This document shows, in pieces, positions 1-9,519 of a stretch of 64,000 bases of DNA. The notes under the pieces were generated by a model. That model saw only the letters and a program-made list of their open reading frames with translations, had not been told where the DNA came from and searched no databases. The stretch is from Rhodobacterales bacterium LSUCC0387 (GTDB taxonomy: Bacteria; Pseudomonadota; Alphaproteobacteria; Rhodobacterales; Rhodobacteraceae), in contig WVSR01000004.1 in assembly GCA_015689775.1 (NCBI GenBank), positions 124,001 through 188,000 on the forward strand, in the 5' to 3' direction. Positions within the stretch are counted from its first letter, which is position 1, and every line of letters starts with the position of its first letter. The position numbers and the translations under genes were made by a program.

Positions 1-515
1 GCTTCTTCCCCGTAAGAGACGGATTGAAGATCAACCTCATATCCCTGTTTTTCGGCCCAACGCACATACATGCGTGCTAACATAGCGGCCCAATCACAGC
101 TTTCCGTGCCGCCTGCGCCTGCATTGATCTCAAGGAAGCTATCATTGGCGTCCGCCTCGCCGTTCAATAGGGCCTCAAGCTCTTTTGCGGCTGCGGTCTC
201 GACCAAGGCATACAGGGCGGCTTCAGCCTCTGTTACAATCGCACTGTCACCCTCTTCCTCGCCTAATTCGATGAGGCCAATATTGTCGTCCAGCCCTGAT
301 TTGATCGCGTCATAGGTGCCAATTTTATCAAGCAGCACCTGACGATCGCGCATCAGCTTTTGCGCCTTTTCAGGATCGTTCCACAGGTCTGGGTGCTCGA
401 CACGGGCGTTGAACTCCTCCAAGCGGTGCTTGGCGGTGGTTAAATCCATCCGTTGACCGAGCAAATCAAGCGAACGGCGAATTTTGTCGATATTGGATTG
501 GGTTTCGGCCCGCAT
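1..515 (-). CDS. prfB: Peptide chain release factor 2, N-terminal part (runs off the window)
   Basis: Recognises UAA and UGA stop codons and triggers peptide release on the ribosome. Only the first about 171 codons are present; the gene continues beyond base 1. The ATG at 513-515 begins MRAETQSNIDKIRRSLDLL, and the helical domain 1 is followed by the RF2-typical FLEINAGAGGTESCDWA block around residues 127-143. The SPF anticodon-mimic and GGQ loop lie outside the window. The frame is open through the early region where many bacterial prfB genes carry a UGA frameshift site, so no programmed frameshift is needed. It lies 86 bases downstream of mrcA on the same strand, a common Rhodobacterales pairing. 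Confidence 0.93.
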   Translation of the reverse strand, partial: MRAETQSNIDKIRRSLDLLGQRMDLTTAKHRLEEFNARVEHPDLWNDPEKAQKLMRDRQVLLDKIGTYDAIKSGLDDNIGLIELGEEEGDSAIVTEAEAALYALVETAAAKELEALLNGEADANDSFLEINAGAGGTESCDWAAMLARMYVRWAEKQGYEVDLQSVSYGEE

Positions 516-601
516 CAGATACCTGCTCCAAGTGCATCAAAAAATCATCTGGTCGCGGTGATCTAGACCAGCAGCGGAGTGGCTGCAATCCCCGATGGGG
601 T

Positions 602-3160
602 TTAATAGAGCCCGCCTGAGCTAATAGTGCCAAAGCCCGTATCGGTGGGAACCCGTACCGTTTCGCCTGACGAGGTGCGCACATCCGCGCCTTCTTCCAG
701 CATTACGCCATCAACCTCACCCGGCCCAAAGACGGGCAAATCCGAGGCCATGGCAAACCCGCCATCCACAATGGCCGAGCGCGCACCAACAGGTGGTACT
801 TCTGCGGCGCGGAAATATTCATAAACCACGTTTTCGCCGCTTTCCTCATCGCCTAGACGCTCGCCAGAAAAGCGATCAATCGGCACAAAGACACCGCCCT
901 CGGGCACGCGGAACGGGCCGCCACCATATTCTGCCACAGCCTCTTGCATAAACTCTTGGAACACAGGCGCACAGGTGCCGCCGCCAGAGGCGCGGCCAAG
1001 CGATCGCGGCTGGTCATAGCCGATATAGCACCCCGCTACGATATTGGAGGTGAAGCCAACAAACCAAACATCGCGGGCATCATTGGTCGTGCCCGTTTTT
1101 CCTGCGGCAGGCACAGGCAGGTTCACCGCGCGCGCAGCCGTTCCACGCTCAACAACCCCCTCAAGCATCGAGGTGAGTTGAAAGGCGGTAATGGGGTTCA
1201 TGACACGGGCGCGATTGGACACGATCCGCGGCCCCAAGCCCTCAGGTAATGTGTCTCTCCAACAATCGTCACAGGTGCGTTGATCATGGAGATATACTGT
1301 GTTGCCAAACCGATTTTGTACGCGGTCAACAAGGGTGGGCTCCACCCGCTCACCGCCATTGGCAAACATCGCATAGGCCGCAACCATTTTGTAAAGCGTG
1401 CTTTCTTGCGCCCCCAAGGAATTGGCCAAAAATGGCTGCATCTCATCATAAACGCCAAAGCGTTCGGCGTAGCGCACAACGGTCTCCATCCCCACATCCT
1501 GGGCCAAGCGAATGGTCATCAAGTTCCGTGATTGCTCTATCCCTGTGCGAATGGGCGCAGGGCCATAAAACCGATCCGAGGCATTGGTTGGACGCCAAAG
1601 GCCCTCGGGCGTCTCCACCTGAATGGGGGCATCAATTACGATTGTATTGGGGCTGTAGCCACTGTCCAACGCGGCCGCGTAAACAAAGGGTTTAAAGCTT
1701 GATCCGGGCTGCCGCGTAGCTTGGGTGGCGCGGTTAAACACTGAATATTGATAGGAAAAGCCGCCTTGCATCGCCAAAACGCGGCCCGTGTTCACATCCA
1801 TCGCCATAAATGCCCCTTGCACCTCAGGGATTTGACGCAAGGAATAGCGGCCTGACCCCATATCATCCTCAACGGGCCAAACATGGATCACATCCCCACG
1901 CGCAAGCAGGTCATCGGCAGAATTGGCCGCGCTGCCTGTTGTGTCATCTTCACGTAAAGGGCGCGCCCAAGTGACATCATCAGCCAAGATGCGGCCGGTT
2001 TCTCCATTCTCGAAGGCAATCAGGGCATCACCGCCCTCAAACCCCGTTACCGCCGCAACGCGCCACGGATCCACATCGCGCGGGATGTCCACAGCCGAAA
2101 GCGCATCGGCCAAGGTGGCGGCATTATTCAGCGCAGCCGCGTCAAGTTGCGCCAAGGCTCCGCGCCACACCCCGCGCCCACGATCATAGGTTTCAAGCGC
2201 GGTGCGCAACGCGCGCTGCGCCACGATTTGAAGATTTTCATCCATCGTTGCGCGCACGGCATACCCGCCCGTGAAAAATTCTTCTTCACCAAATTGGGTC
2301 GACAATTGGCGGCGAATTTCATCCGTAAAATAGCCGCGTGGCGGCAGGCTAGAGCGGAAAGGCGCTATATCCCCGCGCTGCACTGTCAAAAGTTCAGAGG
2401 CTTGGCTTTCTTCCATCATCTCGCGGGTGATGTAGCCATTCTCGAACATCTCACGCAGCACATAATTACGCCGCTCGACCGCATCATCGTAATCGCGCAC
2501 GGGATGCAGCCGCGCAGGCCGTTGTGGCAGCGCGGCTAAATAGGCGGCTTGTGCAGGTGTCAAATCTGACAGGGCAGTGTTGAAATAGGTCTGCGCGGCG
2601 GCGGCAACACCATAGGAATTTTGACCAAGGAAAATCTCGTTGAGATACAGCTCAAGGATACGTTCCTTACTCATGGATCGCTCAATGCGCGCGGCCAAAA
2701 TGATTTCCTGCACCTTGCGCTCAATCGTGCGGCTACCATCGAGAAGAAAATTCTTCATCACCTGCTGCGTGATGGTAGAGGCGCCGCGCATATCCTGCCC
2801 ACGCGAGCGCACGGCATCCACAAGAGCTGATGCAATCGCGCGCGGGTCATAGCCCGCATGCTGATAGAAATTGCGATCTTCGGCGCTGATAAAGGCATGA
2901 GCCACCAGATCAGGGATTTCTTCGGCTGGCACAAAAACGCGGCGCTCTCGCGCGAATTCGTCAATGATACGGCCTTCGCGCGAATAGATGCGGCTGATCG
3001 TGGCAGGTGTATATTGCGACAGCGTTTCATAAGTAGGCAGATCACGCTCAAATACCCACTTCACGCCCAGAAGAATAATTGCGCCAAACACAATCGCCAT
3101 GATCGCCGATGCAAACAGCTCGCCGAAAATACCCATCACAAAACGGATGATCTGGCCCAT
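602..3160 (-). CDS. mrcA: Penicillin-binding protein 1A (class A PBP)
   Basis: Bifunctional peptidoglycan glycosyltransferase/transpeptidase anchored in the inner membrane. An N-terminal membrane segment covers about residues 9-37. The GT51 domain shows EDRNFY (about 94-99, catalytic Glu) and GASTITQQ (126-133). The transpeptidase domain shows SSFK (487-490, active Ser), SRN (544-546) and KTGT (688-691). At about 852 residues it has the normal length for this family. The ATG at 3160 is preferred because MGQIIRF leads straight into the membrane helix; an upstream in-frame start at 3175 adds only five residues. prfB follows on the same strand. Confidence 0.95.
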   Translation of the reverse strand: MGQIIRFVMGIFGELFASAIMAIVFGAIILLGVKWVFERDLPTYETLSQYTPATISRIYSREGRIIDEFARERRVFVPAEEIPDLVAHAFISAEDRNFYQHAGYDPRAIASALVDAVRSRGQDMRGASTITQQVMKNFLLDGSRTIERKVQEIILAARIERSMSKERILELYLNEIFLGQNSYGVAAAAQTYFNTALSDLTPAQAAYLAALPQRPARLHPVRDYDDAVERRNYVLREMFENGYITREMMEESQASELLTVQRGDIAPFRSSLPPRGYFTDEIRRQLSTQFGEEEFFTGGYAVRATMDENLQIVAQRALRTALETYDRGRGVWRGALAQLDAAALNNAATLADALSAVDIPRDVDPWRVAAVTGFEGGDALIAFENGETGRILADDVTWARPLREDDTTGSAANSADDLLARGDVIHVWPVEDDMGSGRYSLRQIPEVQGAFMAMDVNTGRVLAMQGGFSYQYSVFNRATQATRQPGSSFKPFVYAAALDSGYSPNTIVIDAPIQVETPEGLWRPTNASDRFYGPAPIRTGIEQSRNLMTIRLAQDVGMETVVRYAERFGVYDEMQPFLANSLGAQESTLYKMVAAYAMFANGGERVEPTLVDRVQNRFGNTVYLHDQRTCDDCWRDTLPEGLGPRIVSNRARVMNPITAFQLTSMLEGVVERGTAARAVNLPVPAAGKTGTTNDARDVWFVGFTSNIVAGCYIGYDQPRSLGRASGGGTCAPVFQEFMQEAVAEYGGGPFRVPEGGVFVPIDRFSGERLGDEESGENVVYEYFRAAEVPPVGARSAIVDGGFAMASDLPVFGPGEVDGVMLEEGADVRTSSGETVRVPTDTGFGTISSGGLY

Positions 3161-3349
3161 GCGTGTCACTTCCAAAAAAAAGCCTTACCCCTAGCGCGTG
3201 ATCGCTTATAAGGCGCAGCCGCGCGCGCGTCAAAAGCTTAAACCTTCACGTCGTGGTGAGATCGCTCAGGATCACCGCCACATCGAATTATCGCGCTGGC
3301 GCAGCCCATAGGCGATGGCGCGCTTGAGGCGACGCTGCACCTCAATCCC

Positions 3350-3472
3350 TTAGTCCCGATCCATGATAAAGTTTTCGCCAAGATCAAAGCGCACGGGTGT
3401 TTCGGCCCAAACCGTGGGCCCAATCCACAAAAACAGAAGCGCAAAAATGCTGCAAAATACGACCTGCGGCAT
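3350..3472 (-). CDS. 40-codon secreted-peptide ORF, possible remnant gene
   Basis: A short frame starts at the ATG at 3472: MPQVVFCSIFALLFLWIGPT, then VWAETPVRFDLGENFIMDRD and a stop. The first about 24 residues look like a signal peptide with an A-x-A-like site before ETPV. Downstream, another frame continues for about 24 codons (IEVQRRLKRAIAYGLRQRDN) before a stop, so this may be the 5' end of a decayed gene. In relatives an amidase gene (amiC) often sits beside mrcA, but I see no diagnostic amidase motif here, so that link is only inference. Coding status is uncertain. Confidence 0.35.
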   Translation of the reverse strand: MPQVVFCSIFALLFLWIGPTVWAETPVRFDLGENFIMDRD

Positions 3473-3545
3473 GAGGTTATCTTTCTGCTCTTATCCAAGA
3501 ACAAAATAAACAAAATTTATATTAAAATTTAAAATTTATTTTATG
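3473..3545 (-). promoter_or_regulatory. AT-rich segment, probable promoter region
   Basis: About 50 bases near 3490-3545 are almost pure A/T, in sharp contrast to the surrounding DNA. It sits between the stop of the aminotransferase and the minus-strand start of the 40-codon ORF, upstream of mrcA and prfB. I could not fix a convincing -35/-10 pair, so the role as a promoter or UP element is inferred from composition and position. Confidence 0.3.
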
Positions 3546-4687
3546 TGAGTCGCCATAAATTCCGTGATGCGCGCAACCCCTTCTTCAATATCGGCTGTGC
3601 TGCGGGCATAGGAGAACCGCAAAGCGCCCGCGCCCTCGCCAGGGTCAAAATCAAGGCCTGGGGTGACGGCAACGCCTACCTCCTCCAACATCGCACGCGC
3701 CATATCCTGCGCGGGCCAATCAAAGGCGCTGATATCGGCATAGACATAGAATGCACCATCCGCGGGCGCGAGGTGCTCAAATCCCGCCGCGCGTAGCCCT
3801 TGCAACAGGATCATGCGGTTTTTGGCATAGATCGCGCGGTTCTCATCCAGTTCCGCACGCCCTTCAGGCGACAGGGCCCCAAGGGCCGCGATTTGTGCCG
3901 CATGTGATGCGCAAATAAACATATTTTGCGCCAAGCGCTCAACCAAGCGCAGGTGATCTTCAGGCACAACCATCCACCCCAAACGCCATCCCGTCATAGA
4001 GAAATATTTGGAAAAAGAATTGATGATATAGGCCTGATCGGTCACCTCAAGCGCGCTGACGGCGCGCGCCTCGTAATGCAGCCCGTGATAGATTTCGTCA
4101 CTGATCAAGGCTACATATCGTTCAGCGCAGGCGGCAGCCAGTTCTGCAAGTGCGGGCCTTTGGATCATCGTGCCTGTCGGGTTTGCAGGACTTGCCAAGA
4201 TCAGACCTGCGAGATCTTCGGTGATCTGGTCGGGGCGCGGCTGAAACCCGTTGCTGGCATCGGTGCGCAACCCCGCAATTTGCAAATTCATTGCCTTGAG
4301 AATTTGCCGATAAGACGGATAACACGGAAGACCCATACCAACCTTTTGGCCCGCATCAAAAAGCGCGGAAAATGCCAATAAAAACCCGCCCGATGCCCCC
4401 GCTGTGATCACCACCCGCGCAGGATCAAGGTCGATATCATACCATTCGCCATAAAGTGCCGCGATCCCCACGCGCAGATCAGGACGCCCCAGCGCCACAG
4501 TATAGCCAAGCGTGTCTTCTTCCATTGCGTGCGCCAGCCTCTCGCGCGCGGCGCGTGGCGCGCCTGTGCCAGGTTGGCCAACTTCCATATGGATGATGTG
4601 GCGCCCCTCCTCCTCAAGACGGCGGGCGGCCTCCATGACGTCCATCACAATAAAGGGATCAACCTGACCACGGCTTGAATAACGCAT
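3536..4687 (-). CDS. Class I/II pyridoxal-phosphate aminotransferase
   Basis: Fold-type I aminotransferase that transfers an amino group between an amino acid and a 2-oxo acid; the exact substrate cannot be read from sequence. Motifs in order: GQPGTGAP near 37, PANPTG (167-172), SDEIYHGL (196-203), and SFSKYFSMTGWRLGW with the PLP-binding Lys at about 227. Length is 383 residues. The ATG at 4687 is chosen because it begins directly before the conserved N-terminus MRYSSRGQVDPF; an in-frame ATG at 4744 would add 19 unconserved residues. Divergent from the M48 gene with about 63 bases between the starts. Confidence 0.88.
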   Translation of the reverse strand: MRYSSRGQVDPFIVMDVMEAARRLEEEGRHIIHMEVGQPGTGAPRAARERLAHAMEEDTLGYTVALGRPDLRVGIAALYGEWYDIDLDPARVVITAGASGGFLLAFSALFDAGQKVGMGLPCYPSYRQILKAMNLQIAGLRTDASNGFQPRPDQITEDLAGLILASPANPTGTMIQRPALAELAAACAERYVALISDEIYHGLHYEARAVSALEVTDQAYIINSFSKYFSMTGWRLGWMVVPEDHLRLVERLAQNMFICASHAAQIAALGALSPEGRAELDENRAIYAKNRMILLQGLRAAGFEHLAPADGAFYVYADISAFDWPAQDMARAMLEEVGVAVTPGLDFDPGEGAGALRFSYARSTADIEEGVARITEFMATHIK

Positions 4688-4750
4688 TGCTTCCTCACTA
4701 GACTGGACACATTGGTTTGAAACAGCCCTGCCCGAAAAGGTCAATCACAG

Positions 4751-6067
4751 ATGCGATCCTTTCTTTTTGCCGTGATCTTGGGCCTGTGCCTTGGCCTTGC
4801 GCCCAAAGGGGCCGTGGCGCAATCCATGATACGCGATGCCGAGATTGAGGCAGGTTTGCGCAATCTGCTGATGCCCATTCTCGAGACGGCAGGATTGGCG
4901 CAATCTATCCGCGTGATTTTGCTCAATGATACGCAGATGAACGCCTTTGTTCGCGATGCACGCACGATTTTTATCACCTCGGGGCTGATGATGGCCTTGG
5001 ACGAGCCTGCCGAATTGCAGGCTGTTTTGGCGCATGAGGTCTCGCATATTACCAACGGGCATTTGGCCCGCCGCCCCGAGAATGCCGACATGATGAGCGG
5101 TGCATCACTGCTGGGTTTGGTGGCGGGTCTATTGGCCACAGGCGTCACGGGGGATGCGGGTGCAGGCGCGGGCGTTGCGGCAGGTATGGCCTCAAGCGCG
5201 CAGCGCGTCTTTTTCTCACATACCCGCGCGGAAGAGGCGAGCGCGGATGCCGCCGCCCTAAGTTATCTAGAGCGCGCAGGCGTTGACCCCTCCGCAATGG
5301 CGCGCGTCCTAGAGCGCTTTGCAGGGCAAGAGTTACTCTCAACCGACCGCCAAGACCCCTATGTGCGCACCCACCCACTGACCCGTGATCGTCTGCGATT
5401 GGTGGCGAATTTTGACAGCAACACGGCCCCGCCCCCTGACAGCGAGGCGCAATATTGGTTTGACCGCAGCAAGGGGAAATTAGCGGCCTTTCTGAACCCG
5501 CCCTCTTGGACATTTGCGCAGGTGGGAAATGATTCCTCCGAGATCGCCACGATGCGCCGCGCCGTGGCCTATCACCGCAATTCAGAAGGGGATGCCGCTT
5601 TGCGTGAGTTAGAGCGGTTGATCCTAAACCACCCCGCAGACCCCTATTACCAAGAGCTATATGCACAAGTTCTATTTGAAAACCGCCGGTATGACGCGGC
5701 GATTGTAGCTTATGAAAGGGCCATCCAGATGTCCCCTGATGCAGGTCTGATTTTAGCGGGCTATGGTCGTGCCCTTCTTGCGCCCGACACGCCCGCGCGC
5801 AATGCCGAGGCCCTGGCGGTGCTAGAGGCCGCCTTTGCCCGCGAACGGCGCAACGCGCGGCTTATGCGGGATCTGGCTATGGCCTATGCGCGCAATGGCC
5901 AAGCTGGTATGGCAGCATGGGCCACCGCAGAACGCGCGGCCTTGGAGGGGGATTTTGAAACCGCCGCCGTTCATGCCCGCCGTGCCACAGGCCTCTTGCC
6001 CCAAGGATCAAGCGGGTGGCTTCGGGCTCAAGATGTGTTACGTCTGGCTGAAACGAAAAACGACTAA
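4751..6067 (+). CDS. BepA-like periplasmic M48 metalloprotease with TPR repeats
   Basis: Zinc metalloprotease of the BepA/YfgC family, which in Proteobacteria assists or degrades outer-membrane assembly intermediates in the periplasm. A signal peptide covers about residues 1-24 (cleavage after GAVAQ). The zinc motif HEVSH is at 95-99, with the third ligand expected in EEASADAAAL near 165. The C-terminal half carries tetratricopeptide-like helices (from about 270). At 438 residues the length is typical. The DsbA-like gene starts 11 bases downstream and is probably cotranscribed, giving a small envelope-quality-control unit. Confidence 0.9.
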   Translation: MRSFLFAVILGLCLGLAPKGAVAQSMIRDAEIEAGLRNLLMPILETAGLAQSIRVILLNDTQMNAFVRDARTIFITSGLMMALDEPAELQAVLAHEVSHITNGHLARRPENADMMSGASLLGLVAGLLATGVTGDAGAGAGVAAGMASSAQRVFFSHTRAEEASADAAALSYLERAGVDPSAMARVLERFAGQELLSTDRQDPYVRTHPLTRDRLRLVANFDSNTAPPPDSEAQYWFDRSKGKLAAFLNPPSWTFAQVGNDSSEIATMRRAVAYHRNSEGDAALRELERLILNHPADPYYQELYAQVLFENRRYDAAIVAYERAIQMSPDAGLILAGYGRALLAPDTPARNAEALAVLEAAFARERRNARLMRDLAMAYARNGQAGMAAWATAERAALEGDFETAAVHARRATGLLPQGSSGWLRAQDVLRLAETKND

Positions 6068-6078
6068 CAGGATGCGCG

Positions 6079-6840
6079 ATGACCCCTTCCCCTAAAAGCC
6101 TGATCTTGGCGTTTGGCCTCACGCTAGGCGCCCTCAATCCCGCTGCTGCATTTGACATTGACGCCATGAGCGATTCAGAACGCGCAGCTTTTCGCGCGGA
6201 AATCCGCGCATATCTGCTGGATAATCCCCAAGTGCTGATGGAGGCCTTCGACATTCTAGACGAGCGCCAAGCTGTGGCAGAGGCGCAGGCTGAATCCCAG
6301 ATTATCGCGGCCAATTCTGACGCAATTTTCGCCTCACCCTATGATTATGTCGGCGGCAACCCCGAAGGCGATGTCACGTTAGTCGAGTTTCTTGATTATC
6401 GCTGCGGCTATTGCAAACGCGCCTTCCCCGATATCGAAGCCATGCTTGAGACAGATGACAACATCCGCTTTATCGTCAAAGAGTTTCCGATTTTGGGCGA
6501 TGCCTCTCTCTTGGCCTCACGCTATGCGATTGCGGCCAAAATCGCATTGGGCGATGAGGCCTATCGTGCGTTTCATGATGCGATGATGGTGATGCGGGCC
6601 GAGGTCAGCGAAGCATCATTGCAGGCCACCGCCGAAGGGCTTGGTCTTGATCACGCGGCCATCGTGGCCGAAATCAACAACCCTCAAATCGATGCAACGA
6701 TCAGCCTCAATTACGAATTGGCCCGTGCGCTGAATATTTCAGGCACGCCTACCTTTGTGCTGGAAACGGGGCTCTTGCGCGGGGCCTTACCGCGCGACCA
6801 GATTGAGGCTGCTATTGCAGCCGAACGCAGCGCAAACTGA
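6079..6840 (+). CDS. DsbA-family thiol-disulfide oxidoreductase
   Basis: Periplasmic thioredoxin-fold protein of the DsbA/Com1-like group, likely handling disulfides in exported proteins. It has a signal peptide of about 24 residues ending at PAAAF, a helical N-terminal extension, the active site DYRCGYC (Cys about 109 and 112) and the cis-Pro loop SGTPTFV near 221. Length is 253 residues. It follows the M48 protease by 11 bases, consistent with one transcript. CGYC rather than the CPHC of classical DsbA suggests a different redox potential; whether it acts as oxidase or isomerase/reductase cannot be decided here. Confidence 0.88.
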   Translation: MTPSPKSLILAFGLTLGALNPAAAFDIDAMSDSERAAFRAEIRAYLLDNPQVLMEAFDILDERQAVAEAQAESQIIAANSDAIFASPYDYVGGNPEGDVTLVEFLDYRCGYCKRAFPDIEAMLETDDNIRFIVKEFPILGDASLLASRYAIAAKIALGDEAYRAFHDAMMVMRAEVSEASLQATAEGLGLDHAAIVAEINNPQIDATISLNYELARALNISGTPTFVLETGLLRGALPRDQIEAAIAAERSAN

Positions 6841-6860
6841 ACAAACGCTTAGCGTGAAAA

Positions 6861-6900
6861 TGAAAATCGGGCAGGGTTTCCCCTGCCCGTTTCATCTTGA
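6861..6900. terminator. Bidirectional hairpin terminator between the DsbA gene and rne
   Basis: A perfect 9-bp stem (CGGGCAGGG, 6868-6876, with CCCTGCCCG, 6881-6889) closes a four-base loop. T-rich sequence follows on the minus strand (ATTTTCATTTTC), so it suits rne best. The plus side has only a short T run, so termination of the DsbA transcript is less certain. Confidence 0.75.
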
Positions 6901-6909
6901 TCGGGTCGG

Positions 6910-9519
6910 TTAGCCGCGTGACCACCACCCGCGCTTCTTTGGCCCCTCAGACGCAGGTTCTGCGGCCTGTGGCACAGCAACCGCCTCGACAGCCACGTCT
7001 GGCGCAGATGGCGCCTCTGCCGCGGGTTCGGCCTTTTTCGCAGGTGTTTTACGGCTGCGCGTGGCACGTTTGGGCTTCGGCGCTTCTTCCGCAGGCTCTG
7101 AGGCCTGTTCGGCCTCAGCCAACGATTCAGTCACGGCACGCGCCTCTTCAGCGGCTTTTTCGGCCTTGGTTTTGCGACCACGGCGCTTTGGTTTTGGAGC
7201 CTCTTCCGCCGCTGCTTCTGCAGGTGCTTCTGCGGCAGGACCAGATGGCTCTGGCACGGCTACCGTCTCGGCCGTTGTGTCAGATTTGGTCGTCTTGCGG
7301 CTGCGGTGGCGCTTTGGCTTTTCCTCGGCCTCGGGAGGGGCCTCTGCCTCTGCTGCGGGCGGGGCACCAGCCTCAACCGCGCCTGCACTCTCCGCTGCAG
7401 CCTCTGGGGCCTCAGTGGCCTCCTCGGTTGTGCGGACCTCTTCCCCATCGCTCCGATTGCGGCGGCGGCCACGGCCACCACGGCGACGGCGGCGGCGTTT
7501 CTTGCCCTCGCCTTCTTCCCCCTGTGCCTCGGGGCGGTCTGCCTCAGGCGCCTCAGTGATATCAATCTCATCCGCAGCCTCAGCTTCGGCGGCTTCAATC
7601 TCCTCCATCAGCCCTGCATCCATTGAAACAACAGGGCTTGCTAGGGCGATACGGCGAGTGGCTGTTTTGAACTTTTCAATCCGATAATCGGGCGTGATCA
7701 TCGCAGGATCGGCCTCGACACGGATCGAGACCCCATAGCGCGCCTCGAGATCAGCAAGATATTCGCGCTTTTGGTTCATGATGAAATTCACGATGCCCAC
7801 GGGCGCAGTCACCAACACCTCGCGCGAGCGGCGGCGGGTGCTTTCCTCTTCCAACTGGCGCAGAATCGATAGGCCCTGACTGTCATCAGAGCGCACAAGC
7901 CCCGTGCCGTGGCAGTGGTGGCAGGGCTGTGTCGTGGCCTCCAACATCCCAGGACGCAGACGTTGGCGCGACATTTCCAACAGGCCAAAGCCTGAGATGC
8001 GACCAACCTGAATGCGCGCGCGGTCGGTTTTGAGGCGATCTTTCAACCGCTTTTCCACGGCCAGATTGTTGCGCCGATCATCCATATCGATGAAGTCGAT
8101 CACAATCAGACCCGCCAAATCGCGCAGGCGCACTTGACGCGCCACCTCTTCGGCGGCCTCAAGATTGGTCTTAAGCGCGGTTTCCTCAATCGAGCCTTCC
8201 TTGGTCGCGCGCCCCGAGTTCACATCAACCGCAACCAAGGCCTCGGTGATGCCGATAACGATATAGCCCCCCGATTTGAGCTGCACGACAGGGTTGAACA
8301 TATCGGCCAAGTAACCCTCGACTTGATAGCGCGCGAAAAGCGGCAGACTATCCGCGTAATGTTTCACGTTCTTGGCATGGGACGGCATGATCATTTTCAT
8401 GAAGTCCTTGGCTTGGCGATAGCCCGCCTCGCCTTCGACCAACACCTCGTCAATATCGCGATTATAAAGATCGCGGATCGAGCGGTGGATCAGATTGCCT
8501 TCCTCATAAACCGGCGTAGGCGCAATCGAACGCAGGGTCAATTCGCGCACCTGTTCCCATTGGCGCTGCAAATATTCATAATCGCGCTTGATCTCGGCCT
8601 TGGTGCGTTGGCTGCCCGCTGTGCGAATAATCAGACCCGCGCCCTGAGGCACCTCCATCGATTGTGCGATTTCCTTCAGCTTTTTGCGATCCGAAATATT
8701 GGTAATCTTGCGGCTGATCCCGCCACCGCGCGCGGTATTTGGCATCAAAACGCAATAGCGCCCTGCAAGGCTGAGATAGGTGGTGAGGGCCGCGCCTTTA
8801 TTGCCGCGTTCCTCTTTGACGACCTGCACCAGAATGATCTGGCGCACTTTGATCACTTCTTGGATTTTATATTTGCGCGCGCGCGATTTGCGCGCGGGAC
8901 GAATATCTTCGTGATCATCATCATCCGCGATGGTTTCGGCCTCAACGGGGGCGGTGGCGTCCTCGTCAGATGCGCCATTCTTGACATCGGCCTCAACCTC
9001 GACCTCAGTATCAGGGATGAAGGCATCGGTCGGGTCTAGATCAACCGCCTCATCAGCCTCAGCATCCGCGCCTAGATCGATTAAATCCATGCCCGAGGGC
9101 GTGCTGACCTCGCGCGTGGCAATCACATCACTTACGGCGGCCTCTGCACGGGTGTCAGAGGATTTGCGGCGGCGCGAGCGGCGGCGTTTGGGAGCGGATT
9201 TTTCATCCTCATCGGCTTCGGCCTCAGCGGCCAATTCCCGCTCCTCGGCCAAAAGCGCCTCGCGATCCGCTTTGGGGATTTGGTAATAATCGGGGTGAAT
9301 TTCGGAAAAGGCCAAAAAACCATGGCGATTGCCGCCATAATCCACAAAGGCCGCCTGCAACGAGGGTTCGACCCGCGTCACCTTTGCCAAATAGATGTTT
9401 CCTGACAGTTGCCGCTTGTTCAGCGACTCGAAATCGAATTCCTCGACCTTGTTTCCATCTGCCACAACAACGCGGGTTTCCTCCGCGTGGGTGGCATCAA
9501 TAAGCATTTTCTTTGACAT
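6910..9519 (-). CDS. rne: Ribonuclease E/G family endoribonuclease
   Basis: Single-strand-specific endoribonuclease for mRNA decay and rRNA/tRNA processing, usually the degradosome scaffold. The N-terminus MSKKMLIDATHAEETRVVV is typical. An S1 domain interrupted by a long acidic insert comes first, then the DNase I-like catalytic core with VDVNSGRATKEGS and the two acidic metal-ligand regions, then the zinc-link CHHCHGTG. The last about 270 residues are a low-complexity Ala/Glu/Pro/Lys tail holding an Arg-rich patch (KKRRRRRRGG) and ending in KKRGWWSRG. The ATG at 9519 is preferred over the one at 9534. A leader of up to 700 bases precedes it. Confidence 0.94.
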   Translation of the reverse strand: MSKKMLIDATHAEETRVVVADGNKVEEFDFESLNKRQLSGNIYLAKVTRVEPSLQAAFVDYGGNRHGFLAFSEIHPDYYQIPKADREALLAEERELAAEAEADEDEKSAPKRRRSRRRKSSDTRAEAAVSDVIATREVSTPSGMDLIDLGADAEADEAVDLDPTDAFIPDTEVEVEADVKNGASDEDATAPVEAETIADDDDHEDIRPARKSRARKYKIQEVIKVRQIILVQVVKEERGNKGAALTTYLSLAGRYCVLMPNTARGGGISRKITNISDRKKLKEIAQSMEVPQGAGLIIRTAGSQRTKAEIKRDYEYLQRQWEQVRELTLRSIAPTPVYEEGNLIHRSIRDLYNRDIDEVLVEGEAGYRQAKDFMKMIMPSHAKNVKHYADSLPLFARYQVEGYLADMFNPVVQLKSGGYIVIGITEALVAVDVNSGRATKEGSIEETALKTNLEAAEEVARQVRLRDLAGLIVIDFIDMDDRRNNLAVEKRLKDRLKTDRARIQVGRISGFGLLEMSRQRLRPGMLEATTQPCHHCHGTGLVRSDDSQGLSILRQLEEESTRRRSREVLVTAPVGIVNFIMNQKREYLADLEARYGVSIRVEADPAMITPDYRIEKFKTATRRIALASPVVSMDAGLMEEIEAAEAEAADEIDITEAPEADRPEAQGEEGEGKKRRRRRRGGRGRRRNRSDGEEVRTTEEATEAPEAAAESAGAVEAGAPPAAEAEAPPEAEEKPKRHRSRKTTKSDTTAETVAVPEPSGPAAEAPAEAAAEEAPKPKRRGRKTKAEKAAEEARAVTESLAEAEQASEPAEEAPKPKRATRSRKTPAKKAEPAAEAPSAPDVAVEAVAVPQAAEPASEGPKKRGWWSRG

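Noticed and set aside
1-515. RF2 programmed frameshift
   Set aside because: The first frame is open from the ATG with no early UGA, so no frameshift site is required.
8134-9039. 301-codon plus-strand ORF opposite rne
   Set aside because: It lies wholly antisense to a well supported gene, has low-quality composition, and is a typical shadow of GC-biased coding DNA.
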